Positions 7,495 through 15,582 of a stretch of DNA of 64,000 nucleotides are shown here, one piece after another. This DNA comes from Candidatus Aquiluna sp. IMCC13023 (GTDB taxonomy: Bacteria; Actinomycetota; Actinomycetes; Actinomycetales; Microbacteriaceae): assembly GCF_000257665.1 (NCBI RefSeq), contig NZ_AJKR01000004.1, positions 1 through 64,000 on the forward strand. The letters are read 5' to 3'. Made by a program: the position numbers and the translations under genes. The notes below the pieces were generated by a model, which had not been told where the DNA came from, ran no database searches, and saw only the letters and a list, made by a program, of their open reading frames with translations. The first letter of the stretch is position 1. Each line of letters begins with the position of its first letter.

Positions 7495-8691
7495 ATGGCT
7501 TTGAAGGTAATAATCCGTGAAGTAATTGTGTCGGATCAATTAGAGCTAGCCGGTTCATCGGTGTTTTTGCGAAATGATCAGCAAATTATTGGCACGGGCC
7601 GCGCAATTCAGATTGCCGCCAGGGGTAAAAACCGAGTTGCAGAGCTAGCAGCCGGCTGGAAAGAGATCCTTGCCACAGCCGAAATAGATAACCAATCGGG
7701 AATCAGCAGCGCTGGCCTGATTGCGCTCACCTCAATCACGTTTTCCGAAAACAGCTCCCAAGACAGCGTGCTGTACGTCCCAATGATTACAAAGGTTTAC
7801 CGGGGCGAAGTTGGCTTTGAGGTAATCATCGAAGGTCCTAAGACCTTGGAGAATGACCTGCAGCCGGTGCTTGGGTCGTTTCAAGACGGAAGTTTCACTT
7901 CGGATGCTTTTAGGTCAGCGGTAGGTCAGTCTCTCGAGGCATTCAGTGCAACGGACCTAGAAAAAGTGGTGATCGGCAGAGATCTTTTGATGCCGATTGA
8001 TTCCAGGCCCAACCTCGCGATTCCCCTGAAAAGACTTCACGACAGATACCCAGATTGCTGGACATACGCGGTTGGAGATGTCTTCGGAGCATCTCCGGAG
8101 CTACTGCTGAGGGCTCAAAAGGGAGAAGTGTCAGCCAGAGTGCTTGCCGGAACAGCCGGCCGCGGCACAGACCCGGATGTCGATCGAGCGATCTCCGAGG
8201 GCCTTGCCCACTCCCAGAAAAACAGGCACGAGCACGAATTTGCGGTCAACTCCATGGTCCAAGCACTGCAGCCTTTTTGCGATTTTGTTCAGGCGGATTC
8301 AGAACCGTTCTCACTTGCTCTACCGGACCTTTGGCACCTTGCCACAGACGTCAAGGGTGAGCTTCGAGACGGAGTAACGCTCCTGGATGCAATAGCCGAG
8401 CTGCACCCAACCGCAGCAGTTGCCGGAACCCCAACTCAGTTAGCCGAATTGCTGATCGATGAGCTGGAGCCTTTTGACAGAGCAGGTTATGCGGGACCGG
8501 TTGGTTGGTTGAGCTCAAACGGTGACGGCGAATTGGCAATAGCGCTTCGCGGCGGAATCATCGAGCCGAATCAGATTAGAGCCATCGCAGGTTGCGGAAT
8601 AGTTTCCGAGTCAGACCCTGAAGCCGAACTTGCCGAGACGGAGTTGAAGTTTAAAGCCGTGCGCTACGCCTTTGCTGCTGAGAGCTTGTAG
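7495..8691 (+). CDS. menF: Isochorismate synthase
   Basis: MenF converts chorismate to isochorismate, the entry to menaquinone synthesis. The 398-residue product shows the chorismate-binding domain in its C-terminal two thirds: LLRAQKGEVSARVLAGTAGRG, HEFAVNSMVQAL, LWHLATDVKG, LHPTAAVAGTP, FDRAGYAGPVGW and an IRAIAGCGIV ending typical of the family. ATG at 7495 follows AAAGGGA. A CATAAT box at 7462-7467 could be its -10. The 3' end overlaps menD, which runs the other way, by 28 bases. An anthranilate or salicylate synthase is less likely given the surrounding men genes. Confidence 0.93.
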   Translation: MALKVIIREVIVSDQLELAGSSVFLRNDQQIIGTGRAIQIAARGKNRVAELAAGWKEILATAEIDNQSGISSAGLIALTSITFSENSSQDSVLYVPMITKVYRGEVGFEVIIEGPKTLENDLQPVLGSFQDGSFTSDAFRSAVGQSLEAFSATDLEKVVIGRDLLMPIDSRPNLAIPLKRLHDRYPDCWTYAVGDVFGASPELLLRAQKGEVSARVLAGTAGRGTDPDVDRAISEGLAHSQKNRHEHEFAVNSMVQALQPFCDFVQADSEPFSLALPDLWHLATDVKGELRDGVTLLDAIAELHPTAAVAGTPTQLAELLIDELEPFDRAGYAGPVGWLSSNGDGELAIALRGGIIEPNQIRAIAGCGIVSESDPEAELAETELKFKAVRYAFAAESL

Positions 8692-10199
8692 TCAACAATC
8701 ACAAAACCCTCGGCTTTCATCGCCTTTTCAAGTTCCGCTATTGATTGAACTTCGAAATACTGCCAATCGAAAGCTTTGGCTAACGCCTCTATTGATAACT
8801 GCTGCGGGGTAATGAATAGCTGTTCAAATAGCTCATTTGGGATGTTCTTTGACACCTCAAGATTTCTAAAAATCTGACCGCCTGAATCATTTCCGACAAT
8901 TAGTTGTACATTCAGATTTCGAAGTCCAGATTTATTTAGCGAACCAACATCGTGAATGAGAGTCAAATCACCTATCAGTGCGCGAACGCCGTTCCCTGCC
9001 TGAGCAATTCCAATCGCGGTTGCAACCGTCCCGTCGATCCCAGATAGGCCCCGGTTAGCGAAAGTTGTTACGGCGGCAGGCTTAACAGCCCTGTCAGCAA
9101 CCCGTATCAGGTTGGAAGCACCAAACAGCAAAGGTATTGAACCGGTGGCGTTCCAAACTGCTTGTGCCAACAACGCTCGCTGGTCAGTTGGTGGTTCGAA
9201 GTTCTTCCAACTGGCAATCCAAGCACTATCGGCTCGGCCACCCGGCATCAGCTGCCAAGAAGTCGCAATAGCGTTCTTGCCAACGTCGAATTTGCCAAAC
9301 TGTTTCGAATTGGCGACATAGACATTGCAGCGCTTGATTAGGGCAATGATTGGCCTTGAAAGAGTTGGCTTTCCAAAAATAACTACCCTGCGAACCTGAT
9401 CTGCCAAATCAGAACCGAGAGCTTGCACATAATCAGTGATTGCGCTGGAGCCATACCTGGCGCCCGAGGATGGCTCGGCAAAAAGTGGAAGATTCGCCCT
9501 TTCAGCAAATCGAACCGCATCGGACCCGGCACCTGCACCCGCGATCACAACGGTGTGGTTATCGACCTCAATTTCTAGTTCTTCTTGCACGACTGATACT
9601 TCTGGCAGAGCTCTTGCAGTCAGTTTGGCAAGCACGTTCAGAGCGCTGGGCTCGCTTGAGCTCAACGGCTCAACAAACTGAAGATTCAGCTGGACTGGGC
9701 CTGATTGCTTGGATACTCCCAGGCTCTGAGAGATGGCGGTATCGACCAACGCGCTGGCCGAAGGGTGACTGCCCGGCCTTGGCGCTGGAACATCTTGGAA
9801 GCCTCGAAGGACGCCAGCGAAGATGCCGACCTGATCGGTGGTTTGATTCGCACCGACACCCCTTAGTTCAGCGGGTCGGTCAGCGGTAAGCAAGATAAGT
9901 GGAACTCCACTGTGGTGGGCCTCCAGGACTGCAGGGTGCAGATTTGCAACAGCAGTTCCAGAGGTAGTAATTATTACGCTTGGCTCTCCGGTCGCCATGG
10001 CTCTTCCTAGAGCCGTGAAAGCTAATGTCCGCTCATCGAGACGAATAGTTAGAGAAAGCTTGCCGGCCTGCGAAAGTTGACCAGCGGCAATTGCCAGCGC
10101 CTGAGATCTTGCGCCTGGAGCGAGGTAAAAGTTTCTGACACCCCTAGAAACAAATTCGCCAATTAGCGAGGCGGCAAACTCTTGGGACGGGGTGGTCAC
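8664..10199 (-). CDS. menD: 2-succinyl-5-enolpyruvyl-6-hydroxy-3-cyclohexene-1-carboxylate synthase
   Basis: MenD is a thiamine diphosphate enzyme that joins isochorismate and 2-oxoglutarate in menaquinone synthesis. The 511-residue product has the N-terminal YLAPGARSQALAIAA, LDERTLAFTALGRAMATGEP, the ITTSGTAVANLHPAVLEA and LLTADRPAELRGVGANQT blocks, and the C-terminal ThDP region GLSGIDGTVATAIG and LIGDLTLIHDVGSL. It is preceded by a small membrane gene whose stop overlaps its start. The product fits with menF next door, whose product is its substrate. Confidence 0.96.
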   Translation of the reverse strand: MTTPSQEFAASLIGEFVSRGVRNFYLAPGARSQALAIAAGQLSQAGKLSLTIRLDERTLAFTALGRAMATGEPSVIITTSGTAVANLHPAVLEAHHSGVPLILLTADRPAELRGVGANQTTDQVGIFAGVLRGFQDVPAPRPGSHPSASALVDTAISQSLGVSKQSGPVQLNLQFVEPLSSSEPSALNVLAKLTARALPEVSVVQEELEIEVDNHTVVIAGAGAGSDAVRFAERANLPLFAEPSSGARYGSSAITDYVQALGSDLADQVRRVVIFGKPTLSRPIIALIKRCNVYVANSKQFGKFDVGKNAIATSWQLMPGGRADSAWIASWKNFEPPTDQRALLAQAVWNATGSIPLLFGASNLIRVADRAVKPAAVTTFANRGLSGIDGTVATAIGIAQAGNGVRALIGDLTLIHDVGSLNKSGLRNLNVQLIVGNDSGGQIFRNLEVSKNIPNELFEQLFITPQQLSIEALAKAFDWQYFEVQSIAELEKAMKAEGFVIVDYKLSAAKA

Positions 10200-10507
10200 T
10201 TCTTGTCTTTGTCGTCTTGATCTTTATTGCGCATAAATTTTGAAATGTCTCTCAAGAAATTCGGGTCGTCATCCGGAGCAATTACTCGTCCTTTACCGCC
10301 TGAAGATGGGCCCTGGTTATCTCGAAGTGGTCTTCCAACCATCAGGTAAAGAAGGCCACCAAAAAATGGCAGTAGAGCGCAAAGCACCACCCAAGCCCAT
10401 TTCGGCAACAACCTGACTTCAGACTTATCTGCACTCGCTGCAAAAACCGTCGTGAAAATCGTCCAGATTATTAAAAACCCCAAGGTTCCTATAGCCACTC
10501 TCGTCAT
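10196..10507 (-). CDS. PLDc_N domain membrane protein
   Basis: The 103-residue product has two membrane helices (about 5-24 and 36-57) and the LLYLMVGRP ending of helix two that marks the phospholipase D-nuclease N-terminal (PLDc_N) family, followed by a charged cytosolic tail rich in Asp and Lys. Such stand-alone proteins are common in actinobacteria and have no known enzymatic role. Its TGA overlaps the menD start (ATGA), so menD depends on this transcript. ATG at 10507 lies six bases after TAGGGT. Confidence 0.82.
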   Translation of the reverse strand: MTRVAIGTLGFLIIWTIFTTVFAASADKSEVRLLPKWAWVVLCALLPFFGGLLYLMVGRPLRDNQGPSSGGKGRVIAPDDDPNFLRDISKFMRNKDQDDKDKK

Positions 10508-10513
10508 AACTCC

Positions 10514-10519
10514 ACCCTA
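10514..10519 (-). promoter_or_regulatory. -10 box (TAGGGT on minus strand), promoter of the PLDc_N-menD pair
   Basis: TAGGGT on the minus strand ends six bases before the ATG at 10507; transcription would be leaderless. Confidence 0.5.
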
Positions 10520-10536
10520 GTTCACCAACCTGAGCC

Positions 10537-10542
10537 TAAACT
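10537..10542 (+). promoter_or_regulatory. -10 box (TAAACT), promoter of the DUF4229 gene
   Basis: TAAACT ends six bases before the GTG at 10549, giving a leaderless start. It lies 17 bases from the -10 of the opposite gene. Confidence 0.55.
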
Positions 10543-10548
10543 GAAGAG

Positions 10549-10854
10549 GTGAAAAACCCCTGGCTCAGTTACACACTCATTCGTCTTAGCTTATTTTTCG
10601 GCGTCTTTCTCGCCCTCATTGCATTGCAGTTCAACACATTTTTTGCCGCAATTATTGCAGCGGCGGTCTCTTTTGCAATTTCTCTGGTGTTTTTGGACAG
10701 GCAACGAAAAGCTATGAGTCAATCTGTGGCTGAAAAGCTGGCTCGAAATACATCCGGAACCTACGAAGATAAAGAGAACGACCTCGAGAACGACCTAATG
10801 GATTCAGAGGCTGACAAAAAAGATCCCGGCGCCGACCAAGACCCCAAAGCCTAG
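10549..10854 (+). CDS. DUF4229 domain membrane protein
   Basis: The 101-residue product begins with two hydrophobic segments (about 8-27 and 31-47), ends the second with FLDRQRKAMSQSVAEKL, and continues in an acidic tail (DLENDLMDSEADKKDPGAD). This is the DUF4229 pattern, an actinobacterial family with no known function, often found by menaquinone genes. It converges on menA and overlaps its last 51 bases. Confidence 0.85.
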   Translation: MKNPWLSYTLIRLSLFFGVFLALIALQFNTFFAAIIAAAVSFAISLVFLDRQRKAMSQSVAEKLARNTSGTYEDKENDLENDLMDSEADKKDPGADQDPKA

Positions 10855-11682
10855 ACCGGCAAAGCTTGCAAGTTTCAGAGCAGTAATAAGCTCCTTGGCC
10901 CCTCTGCCATTGAGGGCAATCAGCGTTGCCGGAATAACGAGCAACAGGTTCAAAAGCCCCAAAAGTGTCGCCGGGTAGACCAAGACCAGCATTAGGTTTA
11001 TCAGCACTGGAATCCAAAGCATCCAGATAAACAACCTGCGGGAATTCTTCTCCCCCAACCTCACGGCAACTGTGATTTTTCCAGATTCTTTGTCGGTTTT
11101 TATGTCTCGTATGTTGTTGACCATTAAGACCGCAGCTGCATAGAGGCCGTATGCGCCACCAACCAAAACCGAAAGCGGATCAATGAACCCGGTCTGAATA
11201 AAGTTGGTGCCAACAGTTGCTACAAGACCAAAGAAAACAAAAACGGCAATCTCACCGAGGCCCGCGTAACCGTAAGGGTTTTTGCCCCCTGTGTAGAACC
11301 AGGCCGCCACGATGGCAGCAATGCCAACCAAAATTAAAAACCACTGACCGGTCAATAACACAACTGTCAGACCAACGAGACCTGCAAAACCAAAGCTTGC
11401 AAAGGCGGCTATTTTTACCGATCCCGGTTTCGCAGAACCTGAACCGGTGAGCCTTAGTGGGCCAACTCTGTTTTCATCGGTGCCACGAATACCATCGGAG
11501 TAATCGTTCGCGTAGTTCACGCCGACCTGCAAAGACAGAGCAACAAGTAGAGCCAGAATCGAAAGAAGTGGGTCGAAAGAATCAAGCGATGCCGCGGTTG
11601 CGCTTCCAAGAATGATCGGTGCGATGGCCAGCGGGAGAGTTCTGAGCCGGGCGCCCTCAATCCAAAGTTTTACAGTTGACAT
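10804..11682 (-). CDS. menA: 1,4-dihydroxy-2-naphthoate polyprenyltransferase
   Basis: MenA is a UbiA-family membrane enzyme that attaches the polyprenyl chain to 1,4-dihydroxy-2-naphthoate. The 292-residue product has the family's two Asp-rich motifs, NYANDYSDGIRGTD (first, about 58-71) and NNIRDIKTDKESGK (second, about 188-201), and about eight to nine membrane helices. Its substrate chain probably comes from the polyprenyl synthase at 5380-6378. Confidence 0.95.
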   Translation of the reverse strand: MSTVKLWIEGARLRTLPLAIAPIILGSATAASLDSFDPLLSILALLVALSLQVGVNYANDYSDGIRGTDENRVGPLRLTGSGSAKPGSVKIAAFASFGFAGLVGLTVVLLTGQWFLILVGIAAIVAAWFYTGGKNPYGYAGLGEIAVFVFFGLVATVGTNFIQTGFIDPLSVLVGGAYGLYAAAVLMVNNIRDIKTDKESGKITVAVRLGEKNSRRLFIWMLWIPVLINLMLVLVYPATLLGLLNLLLVIPATLIALNGRGAKELITALKLASFAGLGFGVLVGAGIFFVSL

Positions 11683-11692
11683 TCGATAAAGA

Positions 11693-12784
11693 CTAATCTG
11701 CCAACAGCGCCCTGGCCGCCTGATAGTCAGGTTTGCCGCTTATCAGCCTCGGCGCTTGGTCGACTCTTTGCACCGCAATCGGTTTTGCGGCGCCCAAAAG
11801 AATTCTCTGAAGGTTCGCCTCGTCAAAGCCCTCTCTTGCGGCCAAAACTAGACCGACCGATTGACCCCACTTGGAATCAAGTGCAACGGCAATAACCTCA
11901 GTGACACCCTCGTGGGCTAAAACCTTGGCCTCGACATCGTCGAGTGAAACCTTCTTGCCACCGGAAACGATCACGCGATCCGCTCTACCAATAATTCTTA
12001 GGCGCCCATTTACTATTTCGCCCAGATCGGAACTTAGAAACTTTTCGCCAACCCCGTTTGCGAGCATTGGGCCGGAGACTGCGACCTTACCGTCGATGAT
12101 TTCGAGGTTCACTCCCTCAAGAGCCTGACCGTCGTAGACGCAACCGCCACTTGTCTCAGCCATCCCATAGCTTTCAACAAGCTTCACGCCGCGACTCCTT
12201 AGTGATTCAACGGTTCCATGGTTTGGCAGCTGCCCGCCAATCAAAATTGCATCAAAACTTTGAAGCGCCAAGATAACGGCATTGTCGTTGGATTCGATAT
12301 CAGCATGGGCTGCCAAGCGATCAAGCTGGGCTGGAACTAATGATGTGTAGCGCTTACTTCCTCGCATCAAAGATACCGAGTTTAGAAAACCCTCGGCGGA
12401 GAACGGCACTCTGGTGTTTTGAATCACCGGCTGAGTGTCTGCGACAACGGACCTAAAAAGCACATTTGCCCCCGCAATGTAATTGGCGGGAAGCGCAAGG
12501 AGCCACTGACCGTGGCCACCTAGAAACTTTGCTGACGCATCAGCGCTAGCCATAAGCGCAGCCAACGAAATTTCAAGTCGCTTTGGTCTTCCGGTTGAGC
12601 CGGATGATTCGACAATCAGGCCGACATCATCAGACATCTGTGATGGCACCGGATCAAAAGCAACACCGATTCCCGTTATCTCCGGAGGTGAAACAAAACC
12701 TGCGACTTGACCGTCAAATACATTGGTCATCATCTTTAGGACCGCGAATGGATCACTCGCGCTAACAGTAAGAGTGGGCTTCAT
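11693..12784 (-). CDS. menE: o-Succinylbenzoate-CoA ligase (short form)
   Basis: MenE activates o-succinylbenzoate with ATP and CoA. The 363-residue product has the AMP-binding signature VESSGSTGRPKRLEIS, the ESYGMAETSGGCVYDG block and the ligase hinge and C-terminal lysine region (GRADRVIVSGGKKVSLDDVE; SGKPDYQAAR). It is shorter than most adenylate-forming enzymes because the N-terminal part is reduced, as is usual in actinobacterial MenE. The ATG at 12784 overlaps the menB stop (TGATG), which fixes the start. Confidence 0.92.
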   Translation of the reverse strand: MKPTLTVSASDPFAVLKMMTNVFDGQVAGFVSPPEITGIGVAFDPVPSQMSDDVGLIVESSGSTGRPKRLEISLAALMASADASAKFLGGHGQWLLALPANYIAGANVLFRSVVADTQPVIQNTRVPFSAEGFLNSVSLMRGSKRYTSLVPAQLDRLAAHADIESNDNAVILALQSFDAILIGGQLPNHGTVESLRSRGVKLVESYGMAETSGGCVYDGQALEGVNLEIIDGKVAVSGPMLANGVGEKFLSSDLGEIVNGRLRIIGRADRVIVSGGKKVSLDDVEAKVLAHEGVTEVIAVALDSKWGQSVGLVLAAREGFDEANLQRILLGAAKPIAVQRVDQAPRLISGKPDYQAARALLAD

Positions 12785-13668
12785 CAGTAGTGCCAGGGGA
12801 ACGAGGACCAATCAGGTTTGCGCTTTTCCAAGAAGGCATTCTTGCCCTCATTTGCTTCGTCAGTTCCATAGGCAAGCCTGGTGGCCTCGCCGGCAAATAA
12901 TTGCTGACCAACTAATCCGTCATCAACGGCATTCATCGCATACTTGAGCATTCGAATTGCCGTCGGCGACTTTCCAAGGATCTCTTTTGCCCACTCCAGG
13001 CCAGCAGCTTCCAGATCAGCGTGAGGAACCACCTTGTTGACAACGCCCATTTCATAGGCGCGATCGGCATCGTAGGTGGCACCGAGGAAGAAGATTTCCC
13101 GGGCAAATTTCTGGCCGGTTTGCTTTGCCAGGTAAGCCGATCCGTAGCCAGCATCAAAGCTGCCAACATCGGCGTCAGTCTGTTTAAACTTGGCATGCTC
13201 CTTAGATGCGATTGAAAGATCTGCAACCACGTTCAAAGAATGCCCTCCGCCGGCCGCCCAGCCGCTTACCAGGGCAATTACAACCTTCGGCATAAACCTA
13301 ATCAACCGCTGAACTTCTAAAATGTGCAATCTGCCGGCAGAACCCTCGGCGTGCTCATAGCCGGCTTTGCCTCGAACCGACTGGTCGCCGCCGGAACAGA
13401 AAGCCCAGCCGCCATCTTTTTCGCTCGGGCCATTGCCGGTTAGTAGTACCACCCCAACATTTGACTGACAGCGCGCGTGATCGAGTGCTCTATAAAGCTC
13501 GTCGACGGTTTGGGGTCTAAACGCGTTTCTGACCTCGGGCCTAGAAAAAGCAACCCGGACAACGCCAAGTTGCTTGTGCGCGTGGTAACTGATGTCGGTC
13601 AGGTCCTCAAACCCTGGCACCGACATCCAGATTTCTGGATCAAACAGCTCTGAAACTGGTTTAGTCAT
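12784..13668 (-). CDS. menB: 1,4-Dihydroxy-2-naphthoyl-CoA synthase
   Basis: MenB (crotonase fold) closes the second ring of the naphthoquinone. The 294-residue product has DISYHAHKQLGVVRVAFSRP, the CSGGDQSVRGK oxyanion-loop region, ALVSGWAAGGGHSLNVVADL, and the C-terminal KPDWSSFPW(H)Y ending typical of MenB. ATG at 13668 follows the minus-strand TAGTCT box by six bases. It leads a menB-menE transcript; menA starts 10 bases after menE. Confidence 0.96.
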   Translation of the reverse strand: MTKPVSELFDPEIWMSVPGFEDLTDISYHAHKQLGVVRVAFSRPEVRNAFRPQTVDELYRALDHARCQSNVGVVLLTGNGPSEKDGGWAFCSGGDQSVRGKAGYEHAEGSAGRLHILEVQRLIRFMPKVVIALVSGWAAGGGHSLNVVADLSIASKEHAKFKQTDADVGSFDAGYGSAYLAKQTGQKFAREIFFLGATYDADRAYEMGVVNKVVPHADLEAAGLEWAKEILGKSPTAIRMLKYAMNAVDDGLVGQQLFAGEATRLAYGTDEANEGKNAFLEKRKPDWSSFPWHY

Positions 13669-13673
13669 AGACC

Positions 13674-13680
13674 TAGACTA
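13674..13680. promoter_or_regulatory. Shared bidirectional -10 element between menB and menC
   Basis: The seven bases TAGACTA hold a plus-strand -10 (TAGACT, 13674-13679), seven bases before the menC GTG at 13687, and a minus-strand -10 (TAGTCT, positions 13680-13675), six bases before the menB ATG at 13668. The two boxes overlap by five base pairs, and only 18 bases separate the two start codons. Confidence 0.65.
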
Positions 13681-13686
13681 ATCCTC

Positions 13687-14655
13687 GTGGAGAGCATTCA
13701 AATAACTCAAGTGGCGGTTGTCAGACTGCCGCTGCGCTCTAGGTTTCGGGGAATCGATTTCCGAGAGGCGCTTATTTTTAAGGGCTCCCAGCGCTACAGC
13801 GAATTCTCGCCATTTTTAGAATACAAAGATGATGAGGCTGCGACCTGGTTGAGAGCGGCTCTGGAGTTTGCAAACAGTCCTCTTCCAGAGCCCAAAAGGC
13901 CGCTGATACCGATAAACGCAACCCTGCCAGCAGTCAGACCCGATCAGGTTGTCGAAACCCTTCAAGCATTCGGCCAGTTTCAAACCATAAAAATAAAAGT
14001 TGCCGAGGTCGGCCAAGACCTCGATCAGGATTTAGCCCGGATCGCCCAAGCCCACAAAAGCTTCCCGGATGCCAACCTCAGGCTTGATGCCAACGGAAAT
14101 TACTCTGTTGCTCAGGCAATGAAAATTATTAGGGCAATCGCTGATTACCCGATCGAATACTTTGAGCAACCGGTGGCGAGCATCAGTGAGCTAGTTGAAC
14201 TTCGCACGCAATTAGCTGCAGCCGAAATCCAAATGAAGATTGCCGCCGATGAGTCAATTCGCAAACAAAGTGACCCTTTAGAGGTGGCAGCGGCCGGCGC
14301 TGCCGACATAGCGGTTTTGAAGGTCCAGCCGCTTGGTGGAATTACCAGATCGCTGGCAATCGCCTCAGAATCTGGCTTGGCAAGTGTTGTTAGTTCGGCT
14401 CTAGAAAGCAGCATCGGTATCTCACACGGTCTTCACTTGGCAGCCAGCTTGCCAAGCCTTGACTACGACTGCGGGCTTGGAACTGCGTCTCTGATTGCCA
14501 AGGACGTAACGCGCAATCCGCTGGTTGCAGTGAATGGCTATTTGGGACTTGACGAACTAGAGATTGATTCCGCTCTGGTTAGTGAGCTGGCAGTTGATAG
14601 TGAGCGCCAGATCTGGTGGCAACAACGACTAGATCGCTGCTTGAAGCTTTTATAG
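13687..14655 (+). CDS. menC: o-Succinylbenzoate synthase
   Basis: MenC (enolase superfamily) dehydrates SHCHC to o-succinylbenzoate. The 322-residue product shows KIKVAEVG with the catalytic lysine pair region, the metal ligands in LRLDANGNY and EYFEQPV, the Asp of IAADESIR, and VLKVQPLGGI with the second catalytic lysine. GTG at 13687 is supported by the -10 box seven bases before it. It ends against ccsB, tail to tail, with a six-base overlap. Confidence 0.93.
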   Translation: MESIQITQVAVVRLPLRSRFRGIDFREALIFKGSQRYSEFSPFLEYKDDEAATWLRAALEFANSPLPEPKRPLIPINATLPAVRPDQVVETLQAFGQFQTIKIKVAEVGQDLDQDLARIAQAHKSFPDANLRLDANGNYSVAQAMKIIRAIADYPIEYFEQPVASISELVELRTQLAAAEIQMKIAADESIRKQSDPLEVAAAGAADIAVLKVQPLGGITRSLAIASESGLASVVSSALESSIGISHGLHLAASLPSLDYDCGLGTASLIAKDVTRNPLVAVNGYLGLDELEIDSALVSELAVDSERQIWWQQRLDRCLKLL

Positions 14656-15582
14656 ACCCGAGTAGACGTGCAGTCCCTTGAAGAATAGATTCACAATCGT
14701 GAAGTTGAAAATAACGGACAAGAACGCCACTAATCCAAGCCATGCGGCTCGCTTGCCGTTCCATCCCCTGGTTGCCATTGCGTGCAGGTAGCCGGCATAA
14801 AGCACCCAAATAATGAAGGTCCAAACCTCTTTGGTGTCCCAGCCCCAGTAGCGGTGCCATGCGCGCTCGGCCCAAACCGCGCCTGCAATCAAAGTGAAGC
14901 TCCAGAGCACAAACCCCACGACATTAAACCGATAGGCGATGCGCTCGAGCTGAAGCAATTCCGGAAAGTGGCTAAACAGTTTCTTGGCCCGACCGGACGC
15001 CTTCAATAGATAAGCAATGTGCATTCCAGCTGCAACCGCTAAGAAGCCGGTTGCCATAATCGCCACCACAACGTGAATTACCAGCCAGTAACTCTGTAGC
15101 GCAGGCATGATGGTTTGGACTTCGACGTAAAAGAGCGAAACGGCAGCAAAAATAGTCACGAGAGCGAAGCCGGCGATGAATGTTGCGATGAAGCGCAGAT
15201 CTTTGATTTTTAGCGCGGTTAGGTAAACCAGCAAAATCAAAAAGGCGCCGCTGATGGAAAACTCGTACATGTTTGCCCATGGCACTCGGCCAGCGGCAAC
15301 TCCTCGAAGCACAACCCCAACGCCCAAGATGGCGGTTGAAACCCAAAGCAGAATAAAGCCCGCGCGCTCCGTGGCCGTCATTTTGTCAGTGGCGATTTTC
15401 TCATCGACCATGGTTGACCCGCTACTCGCGGCCTTAGCTTCCGAACTGACTGCCTCCACGGTTGAAAGTTTCACTAGCTGAAAGGAAAAAAGCACCAGTG
15501 CGAGCGCCAAGAAGGCGAGCGCCGATGAGACGAACAGCAGCGACACTTGCGATAAAGGCTCGTTTAGGACTACTTCGGTCAT
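14650..15582 (-). CDS. ccsB: Cytochrome c biogenesis protein CcsB (CcsA family)
   Basis: This System II protein handles heme export and, with ResB, ligates heme to c-type cytochromes outside the membrane. The 310-residue product has about eight membrane helices and the tryptophan-rich heme motif WAERAWHRYWGWDTKEVW (WWD domain) in its C-terminal half. Its ATG overlaps the resB stop as ATGA, so both are made together. Confidence 0.95.
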   Translation of the reverse strand: MTEVVLNEPLSQVSLLFVSSALAFLALALVLFSFQLVKLSTVEAVSSEAKAASSGSTMVDEKIATDKMTATERAGFILLWVSTAILGVGVVLRGVAAGRVPWANMYEFSISGAFLILLVYLTALKIKDLRFIATFIAGFALVTIFAAVSLFYVEVQTIMPALQSYWLVIHVVVAIMATGFLAVAAGMHIAYLLKASGRAKKLFSHFPELLQLERIAYRFNVVGFVLWSFTLIAGAVWAERAWHRYWGWDTKEVWTFIIWVLYAGYLHAMATRGWNGKRAAWLGLVAFLSVIFNFTIVNLFFKGLHVYSGL

